The notes beneath the pieces are model-generated. The model worked only from the letters and a program-made list of their open reading frames with translations. It was not told the origin of the DNA and did no database searches. The position numbers and the translations under genes were made by a program. This document shows, one piece after another, positions 1-11,280 of a stretch of DNA of 64,000 bases. Where the stretch lies: the NCBI RefSeq assembly GCF_031143425.1, contig NC_090444.1, positions 1,534,056,782-1,534,120,781 on the forward strand, in the 5' to 3' direction. The first letter of the stretch is position 1. Every line of letters starts with the position of its first letter. This DNA is from Pleurodeles waltl. Its lineage: Eukaryota; Chordata; Amphibia; Caudata; Salamandridae.

Positions 1-2153
1 GCGACCCTTGCCTACGGGGTCGCTCCCCTTGCGTGACATTGGCGCCAAAAAACAAATCCCCGGTGCCTAGTGGTTTCTGCCCCCTTGGGGGCAGATTGAC
101 CTAAAATTGGCCAATCTGCCCCCAGGGGGGCAGAAATGGTCTAAATATAATTTGCCCCCCCAGGGGAGCGACCCTTGCCTGATGGGTCGCTCCCCATCTC
201 TAAAAAAAGAAACAAAAAAAAAAAAAACACAAAAAAAAAATTGCCCTGGCGCCTAGAGTGTTCTGCCCCCCCCCCCCCCGGGTGCAGTTCGGCCTAATAA
301 TAGGCCGATCTGTCCCCCGGGGGGGCAGAAATGGCCTAAAATAAATTCGCCCCCCCAAGCCCCCCCCCCCCGGGAGTGACCCTTGCCTACGGGGTCGCTC
401 CCCTTGCGTGACATTGGCGCCAAAAAACTAATCCCCGGTGCCTAGTGGTTTCTGCCCCCTTGGGGGCAGATTGACCTAAAATTGGCCAATCTGCCCCCAG
501 GGGGGCAGAAATGGTCTAAATACAATTTACCCCCCCAGGGGAGCGACCCTTGCCTGATGGGTCGCTCCCCATCTCTAAAAAAAGAAACAACAAAAAAAAA
601 AAACACAAAAAAAAAATTGCCCTGTCGCCTAGAGTGTTCTGCCCCCCCCCCCGGGGGCAGTTCGGCCTAATAATAGGCCGATCTGTCCCCCGGGGGGGTA
701 GAAATGGCCTAAAATAAATTTGCCCCCCCAACCCCCACCCCCCCCCCCCCGGGAGCGACCCTTGCCTACGGGGTCGCTCCCCCTGCGTGACATTGGCGCC
801 AAAAAACAAATCCCCGGTGCCTAGTGGTTTCTGCCCCCTTGGGGGCAGATTGACCTAAAATCGGCCAATCTGCCCCCAGGGGGGCAGAAATGGTCTAAAT
901 ACAATTTGCCCCCCAGGGGAGCGACTCTTGCCTGATGGGTCGCTCCCCATCTCTAAAAAAAAAAAAAGAACAAAAAAAAAAAACACAAAAAAAAAATTGC
1001 CCTGGCGCCTAGAGGTTTCTTCCCCCCCTGGGGGCAGAAAAGGCCTTCCCAAAAAATTGCCCCCCCTGGGAGCGCGCCTTGCCAAAGGGGTCGCTTTGTT
1101 GCGTGACATTCGCGCGCAAAAACAAACTCCCTGGTTTCTAATGGTTTCTGCCCCCCTTGGGGGCAGATTGGCCTTATCAAAATAGGCCAATCTGCCCCCA
1201 ACGGGGGCAGAAATGGCCTAAATATATATTGCCCCGTAGGGGAGCGACCCTTGCCTAAGGGATCGCTCCCCACCTAAAAAAAAAAGAATTCATCTCAAAA
1301 AAAAAAAAAAAAAAAATTGCCCTGGTGCCTAGAGTGTTCTGCCCCCCCCCCCGGGGGCAGTTCGGCCTAATAATAGGCCGATCTGTCCCCCGGGGGGGCA
1401 GAAATGGCCTAAAATAAATTTGCCCCCCCAACCACCACCCCCCCCCCCCCGAGAGCGACCCTTGCCTACGGGGTCGCTCCCCCTGCGTGACATTGGCGCC
1501 AAAAAACAAATCCCCGGTGCCTAGTGGTTTCTGCCCCCTTGGGGGCAGATTGACCTAAAATCGGACAATCTGCCCCCAGGGGGGCAGAAATGGTCTAAAT
1601 ACAATTTGCCCCCCAGGGGAGCGACTCTTGCCTGATGGGTCGCTCCCCATCTCTAAAAAAAAAAAAAGAACAAAAAAAAAAAACACAAAAAAAAAATTTG
1701 CCCTGGCGCCTAGAGGTTTCTTCCCCCCCTGGGGGCAGAAAAGGCCTTCCCAAAAAATTGCCCCCCCTGGGAGCGACCCTTGCCAAAGGGGTCGCTTTGT
1801 TGCGTGACATTCGCGAGCAAAAACAAACTCCCTGGTGTCTAATGGTTTCTGCCCCCCTTGGGGGCAGATTGGCCTTATCAAAATAGGCCAATCTGCCCCC
1901 AACGGGGGCAGAAATGGCCTAAATATATATTGCCCCGTAGGGGAGCGACCCTTGCCTAAGGGATCGCTCCCCACCTAAAAAAAAAAGAATTCATCACAAA
2001 AAAAAAAAAAAAAAAAAAAGGTCCCTGGTGCCTAGAGGTTTCTGCCCCCCCTGGGGGCAGATCGGCCTAATAATAGGCCAATCTGCCCCCAGGGGGGGCA
2101 GAAAAGGCCTTCCTAAAAAAATGCCCCCCTGGGAGCGACCCTTGCCCAAGGGG
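1..2153. repeat. GC-rich hairpin satellite with higher-order structure
   Basis: Tandem units begin with a hairpin (GAGCGACCC..GGGTCGCTC type) at about 1, 376, 755 and 1455. The first two units are about 375-379 bp. The next two are about 700-bp composite units (755-1454 and 1455-2153), each a standard unit plus a variant with CTTTGTTGCGTGACATTCGC. Every unit contains several short inverted repeats such as GCCCCCTTGGGGGC, plus poly-A and poly-C tracts. Frames of 60-160 codons here, on both strands, are proline/glycine-rich and phenylalanine- or lysine-rich shadows of poly-C and poly-A runs, so I do not call genes. The array is cut by the window edge on the left. Confidence 0.9.
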
Positions 2154-2208
2154 TCGCTCCCTTTTGCCAATTTCAAGAAAAAAAAAAAAATCCCTGGTGT
2201 CTAGTGGG

Positions 2209-2618
2209 GTTTCAAAAGCCGGATTGCAAGCAATCCGGCTTTTGAAACCTGTGAGAGACTTCAAAGGGAAGGAAATAAATTTCCTTCCCTTTGAAGCCTC
2301 TCGGGGCCTCCCCCATGGGATTGAAAAAGAAATGCAAAAGCATTTCTTTTTCAATCGCGCTGGAAGCTCTGCTTCCAGCGCGATGGGGGAGACCCTGTGA
2401 CTAATCAGCACGCGCTCGCGTGCTGACGTCACAGGGGGGGTTGGGGGGGTCGGGGGTGGGAGGGGAAGGGCTTCCCCTTCCATCCCTGACTTGGGGGGGT
2501 GGGGGGGAACCCCACAGAGGGAGCGAGAGCGCTCCCTCTGGGCTCTGTGCACAGGACGTAATGGTTACGTCCTGGGCACAGCAGCACTGTGCCTCAGGAC
2601 GTAACCATTACGTCCTGG
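2209..2618. repeat. Chain of back-to-back perfect palindromes
   Basis: The segment is almost entirely inverted repeats in series. There is a 19-bp-arm palindrome at 2209-2248, an 18-bp-arm one at 2259-2296, one at 2320-2355 (16-bp arms) and one at 2356-2382 (12-bp arms). The last two are enclosed by CTCCCCCAT (2308-2316) and ATGGGGGAG (2383-2391). A nested pair lies at 2393-2436 (CCCTGTGA..TCACAGGG around CAGCACGCG..CGCGTGCTG), with further ones at about 2461-2481 and 2517-2537. A paired motif CAGGACGTAA..TTACGTCCTG occurs at about 2551-2573 and 2596-2618. No coding sequence is seen. It probably belongs to a non-autonomous element, since it follows the satellite without a clear border. Confidence 0.9.
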
Positions 2619-2639
2619 GCACAGAAGGGGTTAAGGTGT

Positions 2640-3165
2640 GACTCGTTCACCCCACCACAATTCATGGAGGAGCGTTTCTGAAAATGCATAAGATTTACAC
2701 ACACTGCAAGTGGAAAAACGGGGAACATTTGGCCGGGTACTACAACTTGTATAATAAAAGCAATGAATAAGCTGTTTTGGTAAAATCATGTTTATATTTG
2801 AAATACGATTAATATAAAAGCCCAAGATGATCCAACAAAACAGCGTTCTAGTCAAGCTAACTTATTTAGGGAGGTGGAGAAATGCAGAGATGAAAATGAA
2901 CAGTGAGCCCAGCTGAATACAAAGGTGATAAACAAATCTGCATCTCTGACACACTGTTCCTGGCTAGGAGGAACATTTCCCTACTTACATTCTTAATGTG
3001 AATTAAATGGGCCAACTTATTGTTCTATATATGCAATTTGAAAGCTGCACTCCTGTTCTTTTAAGCACATAGTGATTTCTCCACAAAATTATTCTTAATA
3101 ATTAAAGGAACTGTCAGGGCCACTGCAGGAGTTACTACAAGCACTTTGTGAAAACAAATCACATA
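2640..3165. other. Anonymous AT-rich sequence, nothing recognised
   Basis: No repeat border, open frame or RNA gene can be supported here. Confidence 0.5.
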
Positions 3166-3167
3166 AA

Positions 3168-4112
3168 ACTAGAGATGGGTGAGCCTACAATTAAGAGGGA
3201 GAGCTAAGCTAAAGCCAAACCAAGTGTCTGGCTCGGATCTTAGAGCCCATGAACCAGCCAAGTCCCGAAAACATTTGGTATGTAAATCATACAACAAACA
3301 TCAAATAAAGTAAAATTAAGCCTCTTCAACATTCAAAAGTATATATTGTGTATTTCTTAAACATGTGAAACCGTTGACATTAATGGTCACATAATAACAC
3401 TGCATTGAGAAGTGATGGTTTTAAACATGGAACATTAGTGAACTATGAGGCAAGAACTGTTGTCATGTAACCCCTCTAAGTGGGTAAGATTATTGTAGAG
3501 AAACATTGTAGTCTGTTAAATCTAACAGAATAGATTTTTGTGCATCGGGTAGACTGAACTTACATATTTCAAAGTGTTTGCAGACGGAATAATGAAGAAA
3601 AAATGTTTTTCAAAATAAAATATTTGCCTAAGATCACACAATTTAGCAGAGGAAGCCATGATTTATCCAGGTTTTCTGGTCACTTTGTACAAATCATGTA
3701 CATGTACATGTACAATATATGGGAAGCCATTTGGTTTTCCTTATGTTAAGGATTTGTTTTTATCTCTTTGTGCATTTTTCTGCACTTCTTACATAGAGGC
3801 CTCCACCCAAATGCATGGGAGCACTTTACACAAGCACCAGTTCACATTCATTGTTTATAAACTCAGGCAAATTAAGTGAGTTAACCAGAATCATAGGCTG
3901 TTGAGCCAGCATTGAGACACAAACATGCTTCCCGAGTTCCGAAATCAGCAGCTCTGGCTATAATGCCACATCCTGGGAAGAGGGAGGCAGGGAGAAGTCA
4001 CATCAAAGCTCGGTTCATTATGGGCTGGTGCTTACAACAGGACCTAAAGCTTAGCCAGGCTTTAGACTCAAGGTTGCCTTGAGCTTTCAATGGGTTGCCC
4101 ACCCCTACATAA
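3168..4112. repeat. Possible decayed inverted-terminal element with SINE-like pieces
   Basis: The left end reads CTAGAGATGGGTGAGCC. The right end, read on -, is GTAGGGGTGGGCAACCC, which suggests short imperfect terminal inverted repeats. Inside, 3625-3665 (CCTAAGATCACACAATTTAGCAGAGG type) and 3850-3985 (AAACTCAGGCAAATTAAGTGAGTTAACC and onward) resemble antisense tRNA-derived SINEs of the MIR/CORE kind, which carry a similar string of short motifs. Both calls rest on eye alignment only. Confidence 0.3.
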
Positions 4113-5225
4113 AACAAATACACGAAAGAAAGTTATCAAGACCAAGATTGCTGATAGGAGCAGAAGTGAATCTGAGTAGTAGTAGTCAAAAATAAGGCCC
4201 CTAAGCAAAATAAATAAAGTGAGGAGAATAGGGTACCATTGAGTTTGTAAACAAGCATCTGTAATATAGCGCCAGCAAACTCTTGGATGAACGTGTGTTT
4301 CACAAATACACGTATAATTCTCTATCTGTTAGACATTTTCTTATGTGAGTGGCCCCAAACACTGGCGTCTGATGTGCTTTGAATCTGCATTCTGCCCATT
4401 CCTTCTTCCCACTATCCTCTTTGTTTCCCCCACTTTATGGAGGACCATGCTTGCTGCAGACAGCACAATGTTATATGTTATGATGCCTGGGTTGCAGAGT
4501 GATGTTGATCTAGGAATGGGTTTCTGCACAGTACTAGAATTAAATTACTGAAGGGATGCTGGCTCCCGACTGCACAAGTCAGGATTCAAGGAAGGAAGGA
4601 TTCCAGGTATACCAGAAGCCAAAATACAAGAATAGGAACTAGCTTCAGCTTGGCAAAACCAAGCACCTGCTCCGCAACACTGCAATGCATACTTATTCAG
4701 TATTGTGCCATGCACTGCAAATCAAGTGGGTTTTTCCTTTGCGGTCTCATTTGCTTCATGCAACAGCCTCCTACAGTTAAAGTGCTCTTATCTTCAGTTC
4801 CCCTGTCACTACAGACTACTGGGACAGTTATACACTCAGGACTGTCTCTTTCTTCTTTGTGCAGCTCTAAGCCCCCACTCCCTCTGTCACTGGTGTCCTA
4901 CCAGGCATTCTCCCTCCAAGCACAGTCTCTTCTTTTGTGTAATGTTTTCTTCCCATAGTTTGGTAGGTTTGCTTCAAACCTCCTGCTTGCCTCACTGACA
5001 TTGTACTTCCTTATGCCTGTTACATCAAAGCTTCCCCATATCTTCATTTCAAGTGATGACATTGCCTTCTCCTTGGCAGTACTTCAACTCCTACAGGTTG
5101 GGCTTTACATGTCCTAATCTGTGTCTAGCTCTTACCAAAAACTTTGCCTGGGTGCTAGGTGAAGTCTGTGCCTCTGAGTACAGAGGGGAGGGGTATTTCT
5201 GTATTAGTGTAGAAAAGGAGTTGTT
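4113..5225. other. Anonymous sequence, nothing recognised
   Basis: Short frames near 4345-4551 and 4650-4998 have no recognisable domain, and the DNA looks like unique or very old repeat sequence. Confidence 0.4.
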
Positions 5226-5700
5226 TCATGGTGAGTGTACATGAGCAGTGTGCATGTTTGAGAGCAGGGAGAGGAATATACCTGTTTGAGTATAGTGTGA
5301 GGGATGCAACTGGTTCGGTGAAGGGTGAGGGGCATGCCTTTGTCAATTTAGAGTGAGTGCAGGGTTAGTGATGTGTATAGTGCATGCTGGAGGATGTGCG
5401 AGTCAGTAGAACTGCATAGTGGAGGAATTGTCTGTATACCTGCAGGGTAAGCTGTATGAGTTTAGGGTCAGCAGTCTGCCTGTGTGAGAATGAAAAGTGC
5501 TCAGTCTGTAAGCAAAGTGTATTTTGAGTGCAGGTTGAATGGTGTGTATTGTGAGTGTAGGGTTGACGTGCACCTTTGTGAGTATAAAATGAGTGGTTTA
5601 TGAATGCAGTGTGAGTAATGTGAGTGCAGGGGGAGTTGTTGTATTGGGAGTTCAGGGTGAAGGGATTGCTTGTGTAGTGTAGAATGAGTAGTGTTTATGT
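5226..5700. repeat. Degenerate GTGAGTGTAG-type tandem repeat
   Basis: The stretch is dominated by loosely repeated GTGAGTGYAGGGTG-like words such as GTGTGAGTGTAGGGT and GAGTGCAGGGTTAG, with irregular spacing. It looks like an old, diverged simple repeat. Confidence 0.5.
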
Positions 5701-6515
5701 GTGTGCCTTTCCCTGTCTCTCTTCAGCTGTGACTTCCTCTTCATTTCTCTGTACCATTACCTCTTATTCAATAGGAAAAGCAGCTTTCATTTCATAGCAT
5801 CATCCAGATTCATCATCTGCATGCACTAATGTGTTCTCTTGCATTAGCTTTTTATTGAAGAAAAGCTCAAAACTAGAAGTATGTCTCCATTCACTGCTGA
5901 AAACTTTGCAAAAGTTAGTTTTATTCACTAATCTTTTCTTTTGACTTTTTCTCCTCATACTCAACACTATTTTATCTAGTGTTTCCATTCTGTATACAAT
6001 CAAAATAAGTAGCTTCCTTTTCAGAGTAAAGGCCTTATCAACTATACTTTCAACACATTTCTTTTGTGTGACACATCCTCACTTTCTTTTAGTCTTCTTC
6101 ATGTAAGATTCTGAATTACTCTGCTACAGAACATTCTAACTCAGATTTCCTTAAACTGGCGCTGTCTTCTGGTTAAACTGTGTTTCATTGTGTGATTTTT
6201 TTGCTCCTCATATAACATACTTTTGCTCCTTTCTTAGTTGATCTCAAACATTGTTTTTATTTACTTCATTTTGCTGTCTTTCAAATTGACCACATACTAT
6301 TTTAAGAAAAGTCTTTGTTCTCCTTTCTGCTTCAGTACTTTTTCTGCATTTTGCCCCTATTGTTTCTCAATTGCGAGGAGATAGCATTGTTGTCTCTCTT
6401 TCTTTCTTTGCTCACTTTTTTGATGGCATTGAAAATCTCTATAGGTAAGTAGAAAATTATACCTGAAATTAATAAAAAAAGGTAAATTTATGTTGTAATT
6501 ATATATTTCTCACAC
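5701..6515. other. T-rich anonymous sequence
   Basis: Low-complexity pyrimidine-rich DNA. No gene or repeat border is recognised. Confidence 0.4.
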
Positions 6516-6518
6516 TTA

Positions 6519-6689
6519 GGGCCTGATTACAACTTTGGCGGAGGGGGTTAATCCGTTCCAAATGTGACAGATATCCCGCCCGCTGTATTACAAGTCCATT
6601 ATATCCTATGGAACTCATAATACGGTGGGTGGAATATCCGTCACATTTGAGATGGATTAACCCCCTCCGCCAAAGTTGTAATCATGCCC
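6519..6689. mobile_element. Foldback Harbinger-type MITE (171 bp)
   Basis: The two halves are near-complete inverted copies: the left end GGGCCTGATTACAACTTTGG is matched by the right end on -, AGGGCATGATTACAACTTTGG with small differences. The element is flanked by TTA at 6516-6518 and 6690-6692, the usual 3-bp TWA target duplication of PIF/Harbinger elements. It has no coding capacity. The terminus resembles those of the larger elements in this window. Confidence 0.85.
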
Positions 6690-6714
6690 TTAATATTTTA
6701 ATTAGCTAACTAGC

Positions 6715-8710
6715 TGTTAGACCTGACAGGCTTAAGGTAGTCTTCCCCCAACTTTTTGCCTACCTCCCTCCATTTTTCTGATCTTGTTTGTTCTGGTTTT
6801 AGGACTCTTCACACTTTACCTTGACCACTGCTGACCAGTGCCAAAGTGCTTGAGCCCTCTCCTCTAAACATGGTAACATTGACTCCTACCCAAATGACAT
6901 ATTTAATTTACCTATAAGTCCCTAGTAAATTGCAACTAGACGTGCCCCATTAAATGCTACTAGTGGGTCTGCAGCACTGATTGTGCCACCCACATAAGTA
7001 GCCCCTTAACCATGTCTAAGGCCTTCCATTGCAAGGCCTGTGTGTGCTGTTTCACTGCCACTGCGAGTTGTCATTTAAAACTACTTGCTAAGCTGTGAAC
7101 TCCCCTTTTATTACATATAAGTCACCCATAGGGTAGGCCTTAGGTAGTAGATAGGACAGAGTTCTATGTAAGTAAATGCAGGACATGTACTTGTGAGTTT
7201 AACATGTGCTGGTAGTGAAATACACCCAAAGTCGTTTTTTACTACTGTGAAGCCTGTGTCTCTCATAGGCCAGCATTGGAAGTTCCCTTAGATAGTTTCC
7301 AGTGCAAATTTCTGATCTGAAAGGAGTGGCATTGTTATGTTTGGTATGGCTGAAATTGTAGTGAGAAATCCTGCTTACTGGTAAAGATGGATTTAACATT
7401 ACTATTTTAGAAATGTCACTTTTAGAAAATAGGCATTTCTTTGTACTTATTGCACTCTGTGCCTTATAGCATGTCTCCAGTCCACATCTGGATGGTGCTG
7501 GTTGACAACTCCCCTGGTGCATTCCACCCAGACTGCCATAAACACAGGACACTTAGCTGCATCTGCTTTCATCTGCATACTGATGGGTCATTCTGGACAA
7601 CAAGGACGGAGGGTCTCTCAGTTACACTTCAAAGGCTAGTGGCCTGACCCCACATGAAGGACTGACAACCCCCCACAGATCTCCTGTCAGTCAGGACTGG
7701 GCTGAAAGGAGAACTGGTGCACTTCAAAACCATTCTTTGAAGTTTCCTCCACTTCAAAGGCACATTTGGGTATATACACTGCGTCTGTTGCCACCTAAAA
7801 TTAAACGCCTCTAGACCTACAACTAGATTCTGTCAGAAGGACTGCTGGGCTGCCTGATGGACTCACCGGGACTGCTTTTCTGGAAGGACTGCTTTCTTGC
7901 TTGTTGCCCAGCTGCATGCTGCTCCCTGACTCTAGTGGAAGGACTTTGCCTTACCCCCACAAGTGATCTCCAAGGGCTTTCCAGCTTGCCTCCTGTTAAG
8001 AAGTCTTAGGGCCATCAAAGACTTCACCAGAGGGGGAAAATCCACTGCACCAGAAACATATTGACGCAGGACCGACAGAATCAAAGCAGTACCTGTTTCA
8101 TCATCACAGCGCATTTGGATTTTCCATGCATCATCCCAGGGCATCAATTTGTCATCAATCCCCTCACTGCTGTAAGGAACCAAGGCTGCATGCCCAGAAA
8201 TCAATGCATCACCTTGCCTACGAGTAAAGAATCAACACATCACCTCAGCCAAGCTGGAAAAATTGATGGACTGCTTTACTTTCCAACATCTCACCTCACC
8301 TGCGACCCCCAGCATCATTATTTTTGACACATTCCAGGTAATTTGTTCTAAAGAGATACATCCATTGATTCCTAAGGATTAAGACTTACTTAAACCTCGA
8401 AAAAGTGAGATCTTGACTTGTACAAATAGGATATTTGTTGTTGTGGTCTTGTTTCATTCAGATAAACAATATATATTTTCCTAAACAGATGTGGGGTACT
8501 TTTTGTGGTGTTTTCACTGAGTTACTGTATGAGTTATTGCACAAATACTCTACACATTGCTTCTAAGTTAAGTCTGCCTGCTCTCTGCCAAGCTACTTGA
8601 GGGTGAGCACAGGATAACTTAGGTTGTGTTGTGATTTACCCTGACTAGGACTGTGGTCCCTACTTGGACAGGGTGCATACCTCTGCCAATTAGAGACCCA
8701 ATTTCCAACA
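6715..8710 (+). mobile_element. Solo LTR, long Gypsy-type (family A)
   Basis: The segment starts TGTTAGACCTGACAGG and ends CCCAATTTCCAACA, the canonical TG..CA form. The flanks are CTAGC (6710-6714) and CAAGC (8711-8715), a 5-bp target duplication with one mismatch. The start matches, inverted, the end of the LTR at 60137-62285 (..CTGTCAGGTCTAACA), so both belong to one family of about 2 kb. No coding region lies inside. Similar words (GCAGCACTRATTGTGCCAC) occur in the 3' LTR of the Gmr1-like element, so a related Gypsy source is inferred. Confidence 0.8.
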
Positions 8711-9252
8711 CAAGCAATATAAACAGTTGTCTTATCATAATAGTGGTTTCATTATTCAATTAGTCTATATTTCTGTGCTTTTCTTTTTGTCACTGTATGC
8801 ATTACTCTTTCACAGCTATACTGACATATTTATCACTCTGTTCCTATATATATACATTTTAAACAACCACTACTCTGGATGGGTGAATAGAGTGTGTCAG
8901 AACAGAATATTTGAATGAGTCTAATGGGGTAATTCCAACCCTGATGGTCGGTGTAAAAGCGGCGGCCAACCCGCAAACAGGCAGGCGGCCAAAAAAATTG
9001 AATTCCGACCCTGGCGGGAACCGCCAACACAGCCCGCCACTTTAACACTCCGACCGCCACAGCGGTACAGACAAGCAGCGCGGCGGTCACCGCCAACAGA
9101 CAGGCAGCAGACAATGTACCGCCCACCCTATCACAACTCACCAATCCGCCACCTTTTCCGGGGCGGGAGCCCCGCCGATAAAAACACGGCGGAAACAGAC
9201 TACGAACGGGAAAACGCTCACCTCTACACACTCCACGAGGAAGGAGGACACC

Positions 9253-9335
9253 ATGGAGCCAGAACTACACATCCTACCAGCTATTGTCTACCTGCTCCTC
9301 TACCAGGAGCACGAACGCCGGCGCAGAAGACAACG
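9253..9335 (+). CDS. Harbinger transposase, exon 1
   Basis: An ATG in good context (GACACCATGG) opens a 27-codon segment. It starts MEPELHILPAIVYLLL, ends in a basic stretch (ERRRRRQR), and reaches a consensus donor CG|GTGAGT at 9336. The exon ends in phase 2, and exon 2 at 14929 starts with the single base that completes an arginine codon, so the frames join exactly. The diverged copy at 37179-37261 has the same exon length (83 nt), the same phase and a GTAAGT donor. That conservation is the main reason to believe this short exon. The very long intron (5.6 kb) remains to be shown from cDNA. Confidence 0.7.
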
Positions 9336-9814
9336 GTGAGTACTGCACCTACGACACACGGGAGGGGGGAGACAAAAAATTACGGGGACACACATACGCC
9401 ACACACCCACCCCCACCCTCACCCACTACAACACACACATCAATGCAGAGCAACAAGTCAGAGTGACACCCCCCATACCCCCTGGAAGAATGCAAAGACA
9501 AAATAATATGATCATTAAAAATGAAGAATATTATAGCATAATTGAAGTTAAGTGAAATATGAAATATATAAATAAAATATATTACATCATGAACAATATA
9601 TACATAGGTCAAAAGTCCGGCCCATATTGGCTATCATCCATTGTTCGTCGGCCAATGGGCCTAAACACATGGGCAAAGCCCACACACGAGACCCGATTCC
9701 ATTGGAGAGAACACTGCAGGGGCATCAGATAGTAAAACTACAGGCACCTCAGGGGGAAGGGAAGGGGGGGCACCTCAGCCAGTTGAGTCCACGACGGCAG
9801 ATCCACGAGGGGCC

Positions 9815-10010
9815 TCCATGCCCACTGTACCATCCTGGGGAGTGCAAAGCCACAGTCTCACAAGTCTCTACAGTTGGTGGGTTGCCCACTGTACCATCCT
9901 GGGGAGTGCAAAGCCACAGTCTCTCAAGTCTCTACAGTGGGTGGCTTGCCCACTGATCCATCCTGGGGAGTGCAAAGCCACAGTCCATCAAGTGGATTAC
10001 AGACTCCACT
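9815..10010. repeat. Three copies of a ~64-bp tandem repeat
   Basis: Units starting near 9818, 9883 and 9947 share TGCCCACTGTACCATCCTGG, GGAGTGCAAAGCCACAGTC and CAAGTCTCTACAG, with few differences. The array sits just before the 29-bp minisatellite and is probably part of the same expanded region. Confidence 0.85.
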
Positions 10011-10084
10011 GGTTCTGGAGGAGGCATGGTGCCCAGAGTGCTTCATGAAGCCCTGGCCGACACAGATCCGGCCCTGCCAATGGG

Positions 10085-11280
10085 CCAGCGGTGCTTGAGA
10101 TGAAGGGCCCAGCGGAGCGGTGCTTGAGATGAAGGGCCCAGCGGAGCGGTGCTTGACAGGAAGGGCCAAGCGGAGCGGTGCTTGACAGGAAGGGCCCAGC
10201 GGAGCGGTGCTTGAGATGAAGGGCCCAGCGGAGCGGTGCTTGAGATGAAGGGCCCAGCGGAGCGGTGCTTGAGATGAAGTGCCCAGCGGAGCGGTGCTTG
10301 ACAGGAAGGGCCCAGCGGAGCGGTGCTTGACAGGAAGGGCCCAGCGGAGCGGTGCTTGAGATGAAGGGCCCAGCGGAGCGGTGCTTGAGATGAAGGGCCC
10401 AGTGGAGCAGTTCAGAGACGGCGGTGCCCAGCGGAGCGGTGCTTGACAGGAAGGGCCCAGCGGAGCGGTGCTTGAGATGAAGGACCCAGCGGAGCGGTGC
10501 TTGAGATGAAGGGCCTAGCGGAGCGGTGCTTGACAGTAAGGGCCCAGCGGAGCGGTGCTTGAGATGAAGGGCCCAGCGGAGTGGTGCTTGAGATGAAGGG
10601 CCCAGCGGAGCGGTGCTTGAGATGAAGGGCCCAGTGGAGCAGTGCTTGACAGGAAGGGCCCAGCGGAGCGGTGCTTGACAGGAAGGGCCCAGTGGAGCGA
10701 TGCTTGAGATGAAGGGCCCAGCGGAGCGGTGCTTGAGATGAAGGGCCCAGCAGAGCGGTGCTTGACAGGAAGGGCCCAGCGGAGCGGTGCTTGACAGGAA
10801 GGGCCCAGTGGAGCGGTGCTTGAGATGAAGGGCCCAGCGGAGCGGTGCTTGAGATGAAGGGCCCAGCAGAGCGGTGCTTGACAGGAAGGGCCCAGCGGAG
10901 CGGTGCTTGACAGGAAGGGCCCAGCGGAGCGGTGCTTGAGATGAAGGGCCCAGCGGAGCGGTGCTTGAGATGAAGGGCCCAGTGGAGCAGTGCTTGACAG
11001 GAAGGGCCCAGCGGAGCGGTGCTTGACAGGAAGGGCCCAGCGGAGCGGTGCTTGACAGGAAGGGCCCAGTGGAGCGGTGCTTGAGATGAAGGGCCCAGCG
11101 GAGCGGTGCTTGAGATGAAGGGCCCAGCGGAGCGGTGCTTGACAGGAAGGGCCCAGCGGAGCGGTGCTTGACAGGAAGGGCCCAGTGGAGCGGTGCTTGA
11201 GATGAAGGGCCCAGCGGAGCGGTGCTTGAGATGAAGGGCCCAGCGGAGCGGTGCTTGACAGGAAGGGCCCAGCAGAGCGG
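10085..11280. repeat. 29-bp minisatellite, two alternating unit types
   Basis: About 41 units of 29 bp in two flavours, GCGGTGCTTGAGATGAAGGG.. and GCGGTGCTTGACAGGAAGGG.., each ending CCCAGCGGA. The two types often occur as pairs, giving a 58- or 116-bp higher-order pattern. Because 29 is not a multiple of 3, three units make an 87-bp reading period. A 277-codon frame on - is simply that period repeated, not evidence of a gene. Confidence 0.95.

Noticed and set aside
482..2176. Many open frames of 60-160 codons on both strands in the left satellite
   Set aside because: They translate poly-A, poly-C and hairpin units (long F or K runs, repeated PGG motifs) and repeat with the array.
4345..4998. 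Short frames near 4.3-5.0 kb as a possible host exon
   Set aside because: No domain, no splice-site support and overlapping frames on both strands.
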